A program made the position numbers and the translations under genes. This document shows, one piece after another, positions 13,247 through 24,156 of a stretch of 64,000 nt of DNA. The notes beneath the pieces are model-generated. The model was not told where the DNA came from. It was given only the letters and a program-made list of their open reading frames with translations, and did no database searches. The stretch's first letter is position 1; each line of letters starts with the position of its first letter. The stretch spans positions 62,001 through 126,000 of the forward strand of contig QPMI01000169.1 of NCBI GenBank assembly GCA_004431415.1, read 5' to 3'. The DNA comes from Cyanophora paradoxa. Lineage: Eukaryota > Glaucocystophyceae > Cyanophorales > Cyanophoraceae.

Positions 13247-13790
13247 AACGGCTCCGCGCGCGTGCGCATGCCTGCCCCGATAACGTACCAGCCGTCATCT
13301 TCGATGCACATACGAATCGAAGGATCAGGTATCGAATTATTGGCAGAGCTAGAGTTTTTGATCCGATGATCGAATCGAAGCTTCATCTGCGCCATGCCGC
13401 GACACCTCGCAGCCTTACCGCCACGCGGCTGCATGCCACCGCCAGTGGTCCGGCACATGCGCTTGCGGCGAGATAGTGCCACGGTGTTAGGTACAGCACT
13501 TCATATTCCATCAGAAATCACTACATGGGACATAAGCAAAAAAAATATTATAGGATCGGATCGAATGGGGCACGGAGCAAATCTACAAGGAGCTGCAGCT
13601 GCAGGCGCAGCTTCCGAAAAAGAACAATTCTCTATATAGTACGACAGTAATTCAAAGAAAGCTTAGCAATTTACGAGATATAAGTTGAAACCCGAGAGCA
13701 ATATCTACCACGGCCGGCGGCGCGCGCAGAGAGCCGCGGCGCCTCCGCCGCCCACACCCCTACCCCCCCCGACTAACTGTTCACACGTGC
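13247..13790. other. Convergent intergenic region, AT-richer
   Basis: Spacer between the glucan phosphatase and the RETICULATA-like gene, which converge here. It is clearly less GC-rich than the exons (for example AAAAAAAATATTATAGG near 13539) and ends in an unusual C-run near 13762-13770. No exon was recognised. Confidence 0.5.
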
Positions 13791-15595
13791 GTCGGGGTGC
13801 ACTGGAGGTGCGCCACGAACGGGAAGGCCGGGTACAGCTTGCACGTCTTAGCGGGCACGAACGCCGGGTCGCGCTTCTTGTGCGCCTCGTCGGTCATCCA
13901 GTGCGCCCTGCCAGCGAGATTAGCCGCGAGAGCACGTGCGGAACGAAAAGAAAACGGCCCACCAGCTGATCCACTGGGAGCCGCCGTCTGCAGGAGAGGG
14001 CGCGGGGTCAGTGGGCGAAGGGCTGGGGCCCGGTGGGGAGACTACGGGGCGGGCGGGCGCACAGAAGTTGTTGACCCAGCGGAGGCACATGATGCCCCAG
14101 TAAAGGGCGTGCTGGTTGGCCTGGCCGACGTTCTTGGCGAGCCAGGCCTCCATGCCGTTGACCGTGTGGTACCGCGGCGTCGACGAGATGGCGCAGAAGA
14201 GGCCGTACTGCAGGCCCACGTCGATGATGCGCGGAAGCTTGTGGCTCGGCTGGTACTCCGGGTTGGCGCGCTTCTTCGCCGCGACCATCGCGTGCGAGAC
14301 GGCGGCGCCGCCGGCGCCCGAGATCAGGCCGATCTGGGAAAAGACCATCGCCTTGAACATGAAGCCGGCGATGCGCTCGGCGATCGTGAACGGGGCGCGG
14401 CCCTCGATGGATGGCTGGAAAAAGTAGGACGGCAGGCCGTCGATCGCGCAGCGGATGCGCGCCCCCATGCCGGTGCCCGCGCACTGGCGCTTGCTGTACT
14501 CCGCGGCCACGGGGGCCAGAGCCAGAACCAGGAAGAACTGAGAAATCACGCCATTGCCTGCGCCCGTGGTGTGAGCTCGGTGAGGGGGAGCGGCGCGACC
14601 TGTTCTCAGACGCACCGACAGAGGAAATGACGAACGCGAACTCGTCCCAGAACGCGTGGCCACGCTTCTTGACCTCGGCAGCCACGCGGGACGTGAACAT
14701 CACCGCTGAGTATGGCGTCAGAGGGCCGCGGTGAAAACGACATGCAGGGACAGACCCTCAGCGACGGCGAGCTTGAAAAGGAACTTGGGGTCCGCATCAA
14801 TGCGCGCCTTAACAGCGCCGAAGATGCCGCCGAAGAGCGCCTACAGCGGAGTTAGAGAACCGAATGCGAAGTCGACGCGTGGCGAGGTGCGAGCCTTTGC
14901 AAGGTGCTTCATCGAGCGCTTGTCGCCAGTGAGGCGGTTGTTAACGTCGAAGAACTCGTCGTCCGAGCTTGAGCCATCACCAGACCAGCCGCCGAATCCG
15001 CCGTTGTTGTTGTTGCCGTCGTTGTTCCAGCCCTTGCCGATCCCACCACCCGTGCCCACGGTGATCTGGACGTCCTCCACGATGCCAGAGCCGATGCTGG
15101 AATCGAAATCGATGGCGGACGGGGATGGCTGCGCGACATTCGCCGCGACCCGCGCCTGATCGTCAGATCAATCACGGCCAGGGGCCGCGGCATCCTATGA
15201 AGGTCAAATGAGCGAACAACATCATCAAGTACCTGAGCCGCAGAGCGGGGGCGATTGTCGGCATTCGCAACCTTGACCTCCGCGAAAATCCCGCCCGCAG
15301 CCGGGCGCGCGACGAAAACACGGCGCGGTCCAGTGAACTTGGTACCTTCCATGCAGAATGTCAGCTTTGCGCAGATGAATGTGCCGCCTGCGGCAACCAC
15401 GGCCGGGCGCGCGCACGCACCGACGACCGCGCCATCAAACACGAAGGAGCGACCCGTTACGGACTTCTTAAGAACTGGAACGTGCCCGAAGTAGGACTCA
15501 CGGCCCCAGACCGCCGTCGGAGGGACGACCACCTCAACGGGGCTGTTGGCAGCCACGCCGGTCGCAGGCACCAGGACCGGCAGGGCGAAAGCCAT
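13791..15595 (-). CDS. RETICULATA-like plastid envelope protein (DUF3411)
   Basis: The precursor starts MAFALPVLVPATGVAANSPV, a leader with Phe at position 3 as in glaucophyte cyanelle transit peptides. A low-complexity acidic, Gly/Asn-rich linker follows (KGWNNDGNNNNGGFGGWSG, DEFFDVNNRLTGDK). The conserved region contains ARIDADPKFLFKLAVAEG, EVKKRGHAFWDEFAFVIS and several hydrophobic segments (FFLVLALAPVAAE, FKAMVFSQIGLISGAGGAA), then PRIIDVGLQYGLFCAIS and LRWVNNF. The FLFK...EVxKRGxxFWxEF pattern is that of the RETICULATA-related family, chloroplast envelope membrane proteins affecting leaf mesophyll and plastid metabolism in plants. The last two exons give ISWAHWMTDEAHKKRDP across a 53-nt intron and end HLQCTPTHV, TGA at 13791-13793. 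The exact biochemical role of the family is unknown. Confidence 0.85.
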
Positions 15596-16270
15596 GTCAT
15601 GGTCGCCGTGGTCGTCCTTCCGCGGCACCGCCGCCTTCACAGCGCAGCTTAGCATGATGAGCGACTGGAGGAGAACTCCGGCCGCGGGCTGACGGCTGCG
15701 CTCCTGGCGCAGGCCAGCCTGGGCGTTGGAGGGAAGCTGGAAGGAGACCAGGAACTCAGACATGGGCTTGCGCCGACGAGAGGTGCGCGGGTTCTGGGGT
15801 ATAGGCCTTGACCTAGACCAAGTATTGGCCAGATCCGCGCCTCTTCTCAATCTGACGCCTCTTCAGATCAAAATTTTTAACTGACGTGACGTTCTTAACT
15901 GCAATTAACTGCCACGTAGGTCGACGTATACCCCCCGGGTCGAGTTCAAGATCGTCCGGGTCATCTGGGCCGGGTGATCACCGAGAAGATCTAGATCTAG
16001 AAGGTTCACCGTGCTAAGATGCAGGCTGCATACGTACGTGTACATGTTCATCAGGTGCCTAGGCCTAGCTATAGGCCTGTACTAATAGAATGTATGTGCA
16101 TGCGCATGCAGTGTGGCAGTACGAGCTCGAGTAGCTGGACACCAAGGCGAACTGCAACAAAAGTTGTTTGACTGTTAAGGCCAATTCGTAATCGTAATCC
16201 CCATTTAAAAGCTACCATAGAGGGTCGCAGCTTAAGCGTCATAGCCTAAGAGAGTCTCCAGTGCTCGCTG
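15596..16270. other. Intergenic region
   Basis: Upstream of the RETICULATA-like gene and downstream of the FAM221-like gene. It contains AT-rich stretches (15869-15910, 16190-16215), restriction-like palindromes (AGATCTAGATCT at 15986) and GCATGCGCATGC. No gene was recognised. Confidence 0.5.
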
Positions 16271-17272
16271 CTAGCTGCTGAAGCTGGATGTTCTTGATCC
16301 AAGTTTTGCCTTCAGCAGCCTGAGCTTGGAAGTAGCTGGCTCCTGTGGAGCCAGTGCAGCTGCTGGTGGGCGTGCTGCTGATGCCACTGGCTGTGACTGC
16401 TCGATAGGTTGTGGAGCTGCAGACTTTATACTTCTTGGCCCTGATGTGCTGGCTGCAGGACCCGTCTCATGCTGCCTCATCTTCAAGCGCATAGAAGCAA
16501 GCTGTCTCCGGGCCTCCTCCACATTATCTTCGTGATCATCCTCACCCTCAACATCAGAGTTGACATCGCCATCCTCCTCCAGTTCAGCAGCCACATCAGC
16601 TGTCAAGGGATCGTTCAACTCTATCACTCCTGACTTCAGCAAAAAAACGAACCTCCTCGTTGCACATGCAAAGGATTCAACTCGCCAAAGTCTGAAAACT
16701 CTGCTGTGAAAAGGGGATTTTGTACTTCCCGCTCAACGACCTCCATTGCGTGCTGCCTCCATGGGCAGTCACAGTTGCACACAAAAGGGGAGTCAAATTC
16801 TTTGCATGTTCCAGGTTTGCATCTGGGTGAATGCCGATTCAATATGAGGATGAGCGAGGGGGGAGCTGGAGAAATCACGTGCACCGTATGCAGGGATGAG
16901 GTCCAGGGCGCGGGTCGTGTTCAACTGCCTTGTGTTTGCACCTGCACCTGAACAGGAGCAGACATTTACAAAAAAGCTTGAACATGGGAGAGGCAATAGC
17001 AAACCGCAGGCGAAACTGCCCCTGTTGCAAAATGAACATGTAGGACTCGCATTTACACTTATCGGCCAGGCATCTCCTCTTGCCATCGCTGGATCACTGT
17101 GAGTTGAAGGCTCTCGAGTGAAAAGAGCTATAGCACGAACCTGGTGTGCTCGCGATATCGATGTCCGCACAAGCATATACTCTCTGGCCCTATTTGAAAG
17201 CAATTCTTGCTGCAGCTTTTGCATCTGCGACGGAAGCCAACTCAGCCGAAGCACACTGCGCAGCAGACCCAC
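16271..17272 (-). CDS. FAM221-like Cys-rich protein
   Basis: Spliced exons give a run of paired cysteine motifs: CKSCSKNCF, ICLCGHRYREH, CLADKCKCESYMFI, CRCKHKAVEHDP, CKPGTCKEFDSPFVCNCDCP, then WRQHAMEVVEREV. The C-x-C...F-x-S-x-F-x-C-x-C...H-x(4)-E layout is that of the FAM221A/B family, conserved in ciliated or flagellated eukaryotes and of unknown function. After it the protein is acidic (ELEEDGDVNSDVEGEDDHED), then Ala/Pro-rich, ending KLGSRTSSFSS with TAG at 16271-16273. The last junction needs a 23-nt intron (16652-16630) or reflects a frameshift. The N-terminus is not settled; the limit at 17272 is only where recognisable sequence fades. Introns here are less GC-rich than in most neighbours. 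Confidence 0.72.
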
Positions 17273-17935
17273 GAGCGCACCTGCACACTAAGACCGCGCG
17301 CTTCAGTGTCGGATGAGAAGAATTCATTCAAGGATTAGAAGCAGGGACGCTGCAGCGCGCTGCAGCGGCGCTCCAAGTGGCGCCGCCCGCGCCGCTAGAG
17401 ACCGTCGATTCTGTGCCGGCGACCACCAAGGCTCCAACTGCAGGAGGAGCGAGCCGCCGATTCTGTGCCGGCCGAGTCGCGGAGCCTGTGCCAGCCGCCA
17501 AGCCAAAAGGTTCGTGTGAGCTCGAGCGCTCTATATCTAGGCTCCGGCGTCGCTAGCAGCTCGCAGAGTCAAGGAATTCGAAGCGCTAGCGAATGGCGCA
17601 CTGTGCCTGCGACGCCAGCTGCCAGGCTGTTCTTGGTGCTGGCTGCAGCTGACCGGTATCAAGGCATTTTGAGCGCCGCCAGCTGGCGGTCTAGTGCTCG
17701 GATCCCGGAGGACCCGCTTCGTGGTGCGCGTTGCATGTGCAGCTCAGCTGCAGCGGCTTAAGCTTAGCCTTACTAGTTAGTCGCTTAAGCTAGCTATAGC
17801 TAGAAGCGCTTGCCAACGAGGAGGCCGGTGCCGCTAGCCCTCCGCGTCCTCACGCGGTTACTGATGCTTGGCTGGATACCGATGCGCCAATTTAGTTCGT
17901 GTCCGAATGCTACAGTCAAAGCACAAGCACAGAGC
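17273..17935. other. Intergenic region
   Basis: May include upstream exons of the FAM221-like gene at its left side and the 3' UTR of the PKD-like membrane protein at its right. It contains an imperfect direct repeat (GACCGTCGATTCTGTGCCGGC near 17400 and again GCCGATTCTGTGCCGGC near 17455). No further gene seen. Confidence 0.4.
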
Positions 17936-20413
17936 TCATCGCGGAAGGGCCACTCTCTTGACATTCGGTTTGATGGCAGATTGACGGAGCACCCTCTGCT
18001 CGTTCCAGTTCCAAGTCTTGAGGCCGATCAGAGTGACCAGAGCGACACTTGTCATGCCAATAAAACCTGCAACGAAGGCATCAGTTCTAGAAAGAGAATT
18101 TGAAAACCTGAAAATACCAAGAACATACCTACAAGAAACACAACACCAGGATGCAGCCTGGCCTTGCGAAAGAGGAAACGATAGTCTGCAGGCAAAGGAG
18201 ACGCGAGCTCCTCGTCTGCTGCGAACGTTGTCTCGACTAGATCGGTCTGAAATAATCTGGTTATCAGAGCAGGTCATCACTCAGAATACAGGCACGAACC
18301 CGTGGGTTCAGGAGCATGGTGGGACCTGCAGAAAGTGTCCTGTAGCCAATCTTCAAGAGTACATCTTGAGGAGTAAGAGCGGCCAGCCTCTGTCGCATGC
18401 TGGTGGCTTTGTCTTCCTTCGAAGCCACCACGTTAAAGGATAACATGGTTGCACTGAGGACGAAAAGATCAGCCACTAACGCACAGATGAAGATGCATTT
18501 GGACCATTTGCACCTGTACACTGGGGGGGAGCGGTTGTCTGGATCGAAAGGAACCATTCTAAGAGCAGAGATACGCTTCCATTCCGTCTCCATGTCAACT
18601 TCTACGAGCCTTGCGATAGCCTGTGCAAGCAGCACTTCAGTTTGTGCGGAGCAAATGCTCAGGAAACAACACAACATGCCTGGACGAAGAACACAAGGTT
18701 ATCTGGAGTTTTCAGAGAGTAAACTTTTGGATCCGGTGTTTCTGTCTCGTATACATCTTTCGCAACTTGTCTGCTCGGAGTGAGTTGCAGCAAGAGCAAA
18801 TCTACAAAATAACTGCACCTGAATGGATGGTCGAGTGCAATCCGAACTGAGACACCACGAACTGATGCCAGCACGGTGATGTTTGAAGATGCAACCTACA
18901 ATCAGCCACATCAGTGGACAGGATTGGAAAATTCAAGCCATAGAAACCGCACCCCAGAAAGCTCGTCAGTACATGCAAGCTGAAAGACGTAAACGCCAGT
19001 GTTTGAGATGCCGCCTTCAATGTCAGTATAGTTGCTGCGTTCACGAATGATGACAACCGGTGGCCCACTTATCTGTGCAAGACAAATCAGAGCTAAGGAT
19101 ATACGTACACTGCTGAGATGCAGCATACCTGTGTCCATCGGACTGCAACAATTCTTCCCGGCTCCAGAATAGTTGATGCATCCGCAGCCAGAGTCTGAAT
19201 GAGCTTATTTCAGACGAGATCAAGTTTCGGACGAAAATACTGCTCACAAGTGAGGAAATTGGAACGATCGCAACTATAGGCCCTGGCGCTCGTGCACTCG
19301 GTTTCTCGGAGTCAGTAAAAAAGGCCTGCAATGCAGTGTTATGTGAGCAAACTTTACATCAGACTCAGTTCGAGGGACTTTGAGTACTTCAGGGCGTGGA
19401 ACTGGCTTGATGCCACCAGGATACTCGAAATAGAACGAGAGAGACCCATTGCCCATTGTGATGACATCTGCCACATTGGAAGAAAAGGGGAGCTTGAAGA
19501 CTCCGGAAATTGCAATCAAGTTCAGGCAGCCGGCGTCTATGTTGATGTAGTACTGCAAAGCATGTGAAAAGAAGGCCCTCGTAGATGGTCAAAGAAAAAC
19601 CTTCACCTGCTCATATGCCTGGGGAAGGAGGGTGTGAGACTGGAGGCCAATAAGCTGCAACCAGCATGGCTGTTCCGGGGGCGGCTGGATTTGGTAGCTC
19701 ATCGGGCGAGATCCAGCGTTTTTAATGCGGAAAGCCGTCGGAGCAAGGATAGGTTCCGGGTAGCTTGATGGCCGCTCGAGAAGCCGGCGATTTGGTAGAA
19801 TTAAGGAGAGCTCTGGGCTGACTTCAAGTGGCCGCACTTGGCGGAGCTCCGCTGGCCTGGAAGCGATAGGAGGCAGAACGAAGTTGAACCGCGGCTGTTC
19901 CACCACTGTCACATTCAGCCAAAGCCGAGTGCTGTAAGCAGGCTTGGTGCTCGAGAAGAATACTATCAGAATGGGATCGGGAAGGCGTCGGCCGGTGAAT
20001 GAGCACTGCACTTCCAACGAGGCGCCAGCTGCAAGGTAGAAGGGGGACCTTGCTCCGGTAACGGGGTCGATCGTGTTGGTGCGCACATCGTCGACGGTCA
20101 CGTTAACGCCGGTGACAAGATTGTTGCGTATCCGCACGACAATGCGCTCAGGCTGCAGGGGGCATCAGCGCGCTGGCAGCCAGAACGAACGCGCTGTCAG
20201 CACCTCGCCCGTCGCGAGGCGTATGTGCATAGGAGAAAAAGAACTTGTCTTGGGGAACAGCTCGAAGGGCCCCTCGGATGCGGGTGTGGGTGTGCTGGAG
20301 GGCTTGGGCGCTGGCGAGGGGTTCGGAGAGGGAGAGGGAGTAACTGCTGGGCTTGCGTGGCAGCTCCCGGAGAGTGCCAAGTATAGAAAGAGAGCTGCCA
20401 CGCAAAGCGTCAT
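17936..20413 (-). CDS. Secreted or membrane glycoprotein with PKD-like domain and C-terminal membrane helices
   Basis: The N-terminus MTLCVAALFLYLALSGSCHA is a clear signal peptide, followed by a Ser/Pro/Thr linker. The first long exon holds Ig-like beta-rich sequence (IRNNLVTGVNVTVDDV, AGASLEVQCSFTGR, AFRIKNAGSRPMSYQI) with several N-x-S/T sites. Later exons read ADASTILEPGRIVAVRWTQ, SGPPVVIIRE and NTGVYVFQLACTD, the layout of a PKD domain (W-x-Q...Y-x-F-x-L-x-x-TD). Two hydrophobic segments follow (KCIFICALVADLFVLSATML and FIGMTSVALVTLIGLKTW), and the tail is basic, ending KRVALPR with TGA at 17936-17938. About a dozen exons are separated by introns that are AT-richer and more pyrimidine-tract-like than elsewhere. 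I do not recognise the orthologue; adhesion or cell-surface function is a guess. Confidence 0.7.
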
Positions 20414-20728
20414 CGCACAGCCATGCACAGCCGCGGCGCCTGAGCGCCGGCACTGGCTGCTCAGGCCCACGGGCCGGCCGGTGCCGCGCAAGTCACGCCG
20501 GAGCGCCAGTCGATGCCGGAGCTTAGCGCCAGTAGAGTAAAGTTAACGCCGCCAGGAGGAGCTCATGCCAGATCAAGAGTGCAGCGCAAGCTTGCGTCGC
20601 TCGCTGCTGAATCGCTCGGGTAAGTCCCAAGCTCTAGAAGCCAACTGCTTGGGCTGGACTGCGGCAGAGTGGAAGACGAAGCTAGGGGGGGGGGACCCTG
20701 TCTGGGGTACATCCCCGTCGCTGCATGG
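20414..20728. promoter_or_regulatory. Divergent promoter interval, PKD-like protein / SEC23-like
   Basis: 315 bp separate two divergent start codons. The upstream frame of the membrane protein stays open for part of it, so its start could lie up to 80 bases further out. A G-run occurs at 20686-20694. Confidence 0.35.
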
Positions 20729-23700
20729 ATGTCGGCGGTCTCGGCGGACCCCGGCTTCGGCGCGCACGCGCCGACGCAGCCGCCGGGAGTCTGGGCTGTC
20801 GATTCCTCGCAAGTCGCGCCGGTGCGCTCCGCTGCGATCGCCGTGCTCACGCGATTGACCACCGGCGCAGCTGGAGCCTCGGTTCGCGGATGCATCGGAG
20901 GCCGGCGTGCAGTTCTCCGTCTACGCGATCCCCAACCGGAAAGACATCGCGAACCGCGGACTCGTCCCCATCGGCGCCGTCTTCAGTCCTCTGCAGCACT
21001 TAGAGGCCGCGCCGCCCGTCCTACGTCGCGCAGCCGCACGATGCGAGAAGAGGTGCGGCGGGCCGCCGCGACTGACCGCTCTTCGCCTCCAACGCGCTGC
21101 AACCCAGGTCATGTGGGGCGATTGTGAACCCGTTCTGCGACACATCGAGCAGGAGAGGCGCTTGGCGCTGCTGTATGTGCGGGCACTTCAACCCGAATGC
21201 GGACGAGGTCGACACGTACGAGTCGTGCCCTGAGGCCCACCTGGCGACCGTGGATTACCTCGAGCCTGACGCGCAACCCTTCTCGAATGCGTCGTCCTAC
21301 GGCACGTCTCACGATGCGGACGCCGCGGCATCGGGCACGCACGTCTTCGTCCTTGATGCGACAGCCTCGCCCGATGACTTCCAGGCCCTGCGGTCTTCCG
21401 TCGAGCGCGTCCTGGAGGCCCTCCCGCAGACCGCCCGCGTCGCCCTCATCGTTTTCAACCACGTCGTTTCCGTGTACGACCTGAGCCCTTCGCCGGCCGT
21501 GTCCGCCCACTGCTTGTCAGCGAGCCGCTCCCCGCTGCCGGAGGACTTGAAGCCGCTGACGGACGGCTGCGGTATGTACGTCGCCCCTCTTCACGCAGCC
21601 CTTCCCATCATCCGAACGGTGAGCGATCGACCTCTACGGCGCCTGCCGCCTGTACCTAAGCGCTGCCGCTCCTTTGATGACAATTTTTCTGGTTCGGAAC
21701 GCGCCCCGGCGCCTGATGGATTACCTGAAATGTCATAGTTACTCTGAGGGCGTGGCACTCCACCGCTTATTATTTTCTGAGTTGTTTGCCGCTCCTCCTG
21801 TGAGGACACCTCTTTGCTGCGGAACGCGCCCTGGCGCCTGATGGATAGCTTTATGTCATAGTTACTCTGAGGGTTCGGCATCCAACCGTTTCTGATTTTC
21901 TGAGCTGCTCTGCCGATCCTCCTGTGAGGACAACCTCTTTGCTGCGGAACGCGCCCCGGCGCCTGATGGATAGCTTTATGTCATAGTTACTCTGAGGGTC
22001 GATCGGCAGTCGCGCCTATCCATCTCTCCCCTCGCCGCGCGACTCGCTGCCCCGCGATTTCGGGCCTCGCTGAGTCGGCCGCAGGCGCTGGATGCGGTCG
22101 CGTCGGACCGAACACCCTCGGGCTCGGCCTCGGCGCGCCGCGGCATCGGCCCCGCGGTTGAGGTCGCCCTCGCCCTCATCCAAGGCGCGCGCCCCGCCCC
22201 TCTCGCACGGTCGGCCCTGCTGAGGGCCCCCGCAGCTGTTGGCGGCGGGCCGGACCTGCAGTACCGGGCCGGCGGCGGGGGCCTGGCGAGCGCGCAAGGC
22301 GGGCGGGTGATCGTTTGCGCGGCGGGGCCGGCCACGCTCGGCCCCGGCGCTGTGTCGGAGGACGGGGCGGACGGGGCGGGGCGGGCGGCCGGGTGGTCGC
22401 TGCTGGGGCGGCACTCGTCGGCGACGGCGGAGCAGGAGGAGGCGGCGGTGGCGGAGGAGGCGGCGGGCTACTTCCGGGGCCTCTCGCTGCAGGCGCGGGA
22501 GACGCAGGCGACGGTGGACCTCTACGTGGCGAGCCTGCGCGCCGTGCGGGGGCCCGTCCTCGCCGAGCTCCCCGCCAGCTGCGGCGGCGCCTTCCTCCTC
22601 CTCTCCGACTTCGGCGCCCGCTTCGAGTCCAACCTTCTCCGCTCCTTCGACACCGGTCCGCCCCCGCCCGCGCCCCCGCGCCCCCGCGCGCCCCGGCCGA
22701 CGCACCGCCCGCAGCCGTCGGGCGCGACGCCTCGATCGACGTGCGCTGCTCGGCCGCGCTGGCGGTCGACCGGCTCATGGGCCCCGGCGTCCCCGCGCCC
22801 TCGCCCGCCCTCGCCGGCGCCGCGTCGCCCTCGGCGGCGGCGGCGGCGGCGGCGGGACGGGACGGGGAGGTGGCGCTGGCGGGGGCGCACCGGCGGCACT
22901 GCTTCGGGGTGACCTTCCGGCTGGTGGACGACGTGCCGGAGGACCACGTGCACTTCCAGTTCCTCGTGCGCTACACGGACCACCGCAACGCCCGCGTCCT
23001 CCGCGTCACCACCCGCCGGGTCGCCACCACGGGGAGCCTCCCCTCCTTCCTCGCCTCGGCCGACCCCGACGCCGTCGCATACCTCCTCGCCCGCCAGTTC
23101 CTCCTCCTCGCCCGCCGCTCCGGCTCCGCCGCCGCCCGCGCCGCCCTCGACGCCCACCTCCGCGCCCTCCTCCTCGAGTACGGCGAGCCGCCCCGCCGCC
23201 CCGCCTCGCCCGAGCTCCTGCCCCCGCCCCGCCTCCTCCCCGCCCCGCTCGAGGGCCTCCCGCGGCGCCTCTTCCTGCTGCGGGAGGGCCCCCTGCTGGG
23301 GCCCGTCCTGCAGCACGAGGACGAGGTGGCGGCGGCGCGGCACGCCTTCCACCTCGCCCCCTTCCGCCACGCCCTCCTCCTCGTCGCCCCGCGCCTCCTC
23401 TCGGCGACGCCGGCGCCGGCGGCGGGGGACGGCTCGCAGCTGGCAGTGCACGTGGAGGAGGTGCCGCCCGAGGCGCCGGCGATGCGCTCGGACGCCGTGC
23501 TGCTCCTCGACGCCTTCTCGCCGCTGCTGCTCTGGAGCGGCGAGCTCGTCGCCGGCCCCGAGCACGACCCGCTCCGCCTCGAGCTCCTCAAGACCGCCGC
23601 CGCCCTCGCTGCCCAGCGCTACCCGACCCCCGAGCAGCACATCTTCCGCGAGGGCTCCTCCCCGGCCCGCCTCCTCTCGGCGCGCCTCGTGCCCTCCCAC

Positions 23701-23853
23701 AAGGACTCGCCGGCCGAGCAGGCGGCCGACTTCCCCGCCCTCCGCGCCCTCCCCGAGCACGCCCGCGTAGCCCTCCAGGCCAAGCTCCAGTCCCTCGCCA
23801 CCGACGCCCCCTCCTTCCGCCAGCACCTCGCCGCCCTCCTCGCCCCCCGCTGA
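20729..23853 (+). CDS. SEC23: SEC23-type COPII coat subunit
   Basis: Five exons (20729-20821, 20871-21052, 21108-21618, 22010-22655, 22715-23853) join in phase to exactly 856 codons plus a stop. The zinc-binding site spans the second junction as C-x4-C-x18-C-x2-C (CEKRSCGAIVNPFC, WRCCMC), matching SEC23 spacing. Next is a vWA trunk (THVFVLDATASPDDFQAL, RVALIVFNHVVSVYDL; later GGRVIVCAAGPATLGPG and QARETQATVDLYVASL), a beta-sandwich region, and the C-terminal gelsolin-like domain (DAVLLLDAFSPLLLWSGE, RYPTPEQHIFREGSSPARLL). SEC23 is the SAR1 GTPase-activating subunit of the ER-exit coat. The protein is longer than the usual 765 residues and divergent, and I do not see a clear arginine finger, so a SEC23-like paralogue is possible. 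The 391-nt third intron holds tandem repeats. Confidence 0.85.
21695..22000. repeat. Three tandem copies of a 115-135 bp unit inside a SEC23 intron
   Basis: Each copy starts near CGGAACGCGCC (21695, 21830, 21945) and includes GCGCCTGATGGAT and GTCATAGTTACTCTGAGGG. Parts are nearly identical, especially the second and third copies. The array sits inside the 391-nt intron 21619-22009, far longer than neighbouring introns of 50-60 nt, so the array accounts for the extra length. Confidence 0.85.
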
Positions 23854-24156
23854 CCCGCAGCGTCCCGCTGCCTGTACTTCACCGTGTACCACCAGCAGTT
23901 CATTATTCGCAGTCGTCTTGAATTTGTCTGTGCGAGGGGCCGGCCCGGCCCGGCGGACGGGCCTTGGTCGACAAGCATGCATACGCATGCGCAGTTCTTA
24001 GCAACTTCGCCTGACTTCGTAAACTCTAAGTGCTTTGCGAGGCCGCGCATGCAGCGGTGCGTGTTGGGCGGCCCAGGGCGGGCGGCGGCCGGGTACGTGC
24101 GCGGCAAGCGCGCCAAATACTGAGCTCAAGCATACGAACGAGTAGATCGCGCTCAA
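23854..24156. other. Intergenic region
   Basis: Tandem spacing between SEC23-like and SCAPER on the same strand. It holds the 3' UTR of the first and the promoter of the second. CATGCATACGCATGCGCA near 23977 is a palindromic patch. No exon seen. Confidence 0.5.

Noticed and set aside
13880-13930. A 26-nt intron in the RETICULATA-like gene
   Set aside because: A donor 27 bases upstream gives an ordinary 53-nt intron, keeps the frame and reads ISWAHWMTDE, so the ultra-short version is not needed.
22522-23988. 488-residue minus-strand frame opposite SEC23
   Set aside because: It is low complexity (Glu/Gly/Ala/Arg) and mirrors the high-GC3 SEC23 exon, whose protein matches a known family.
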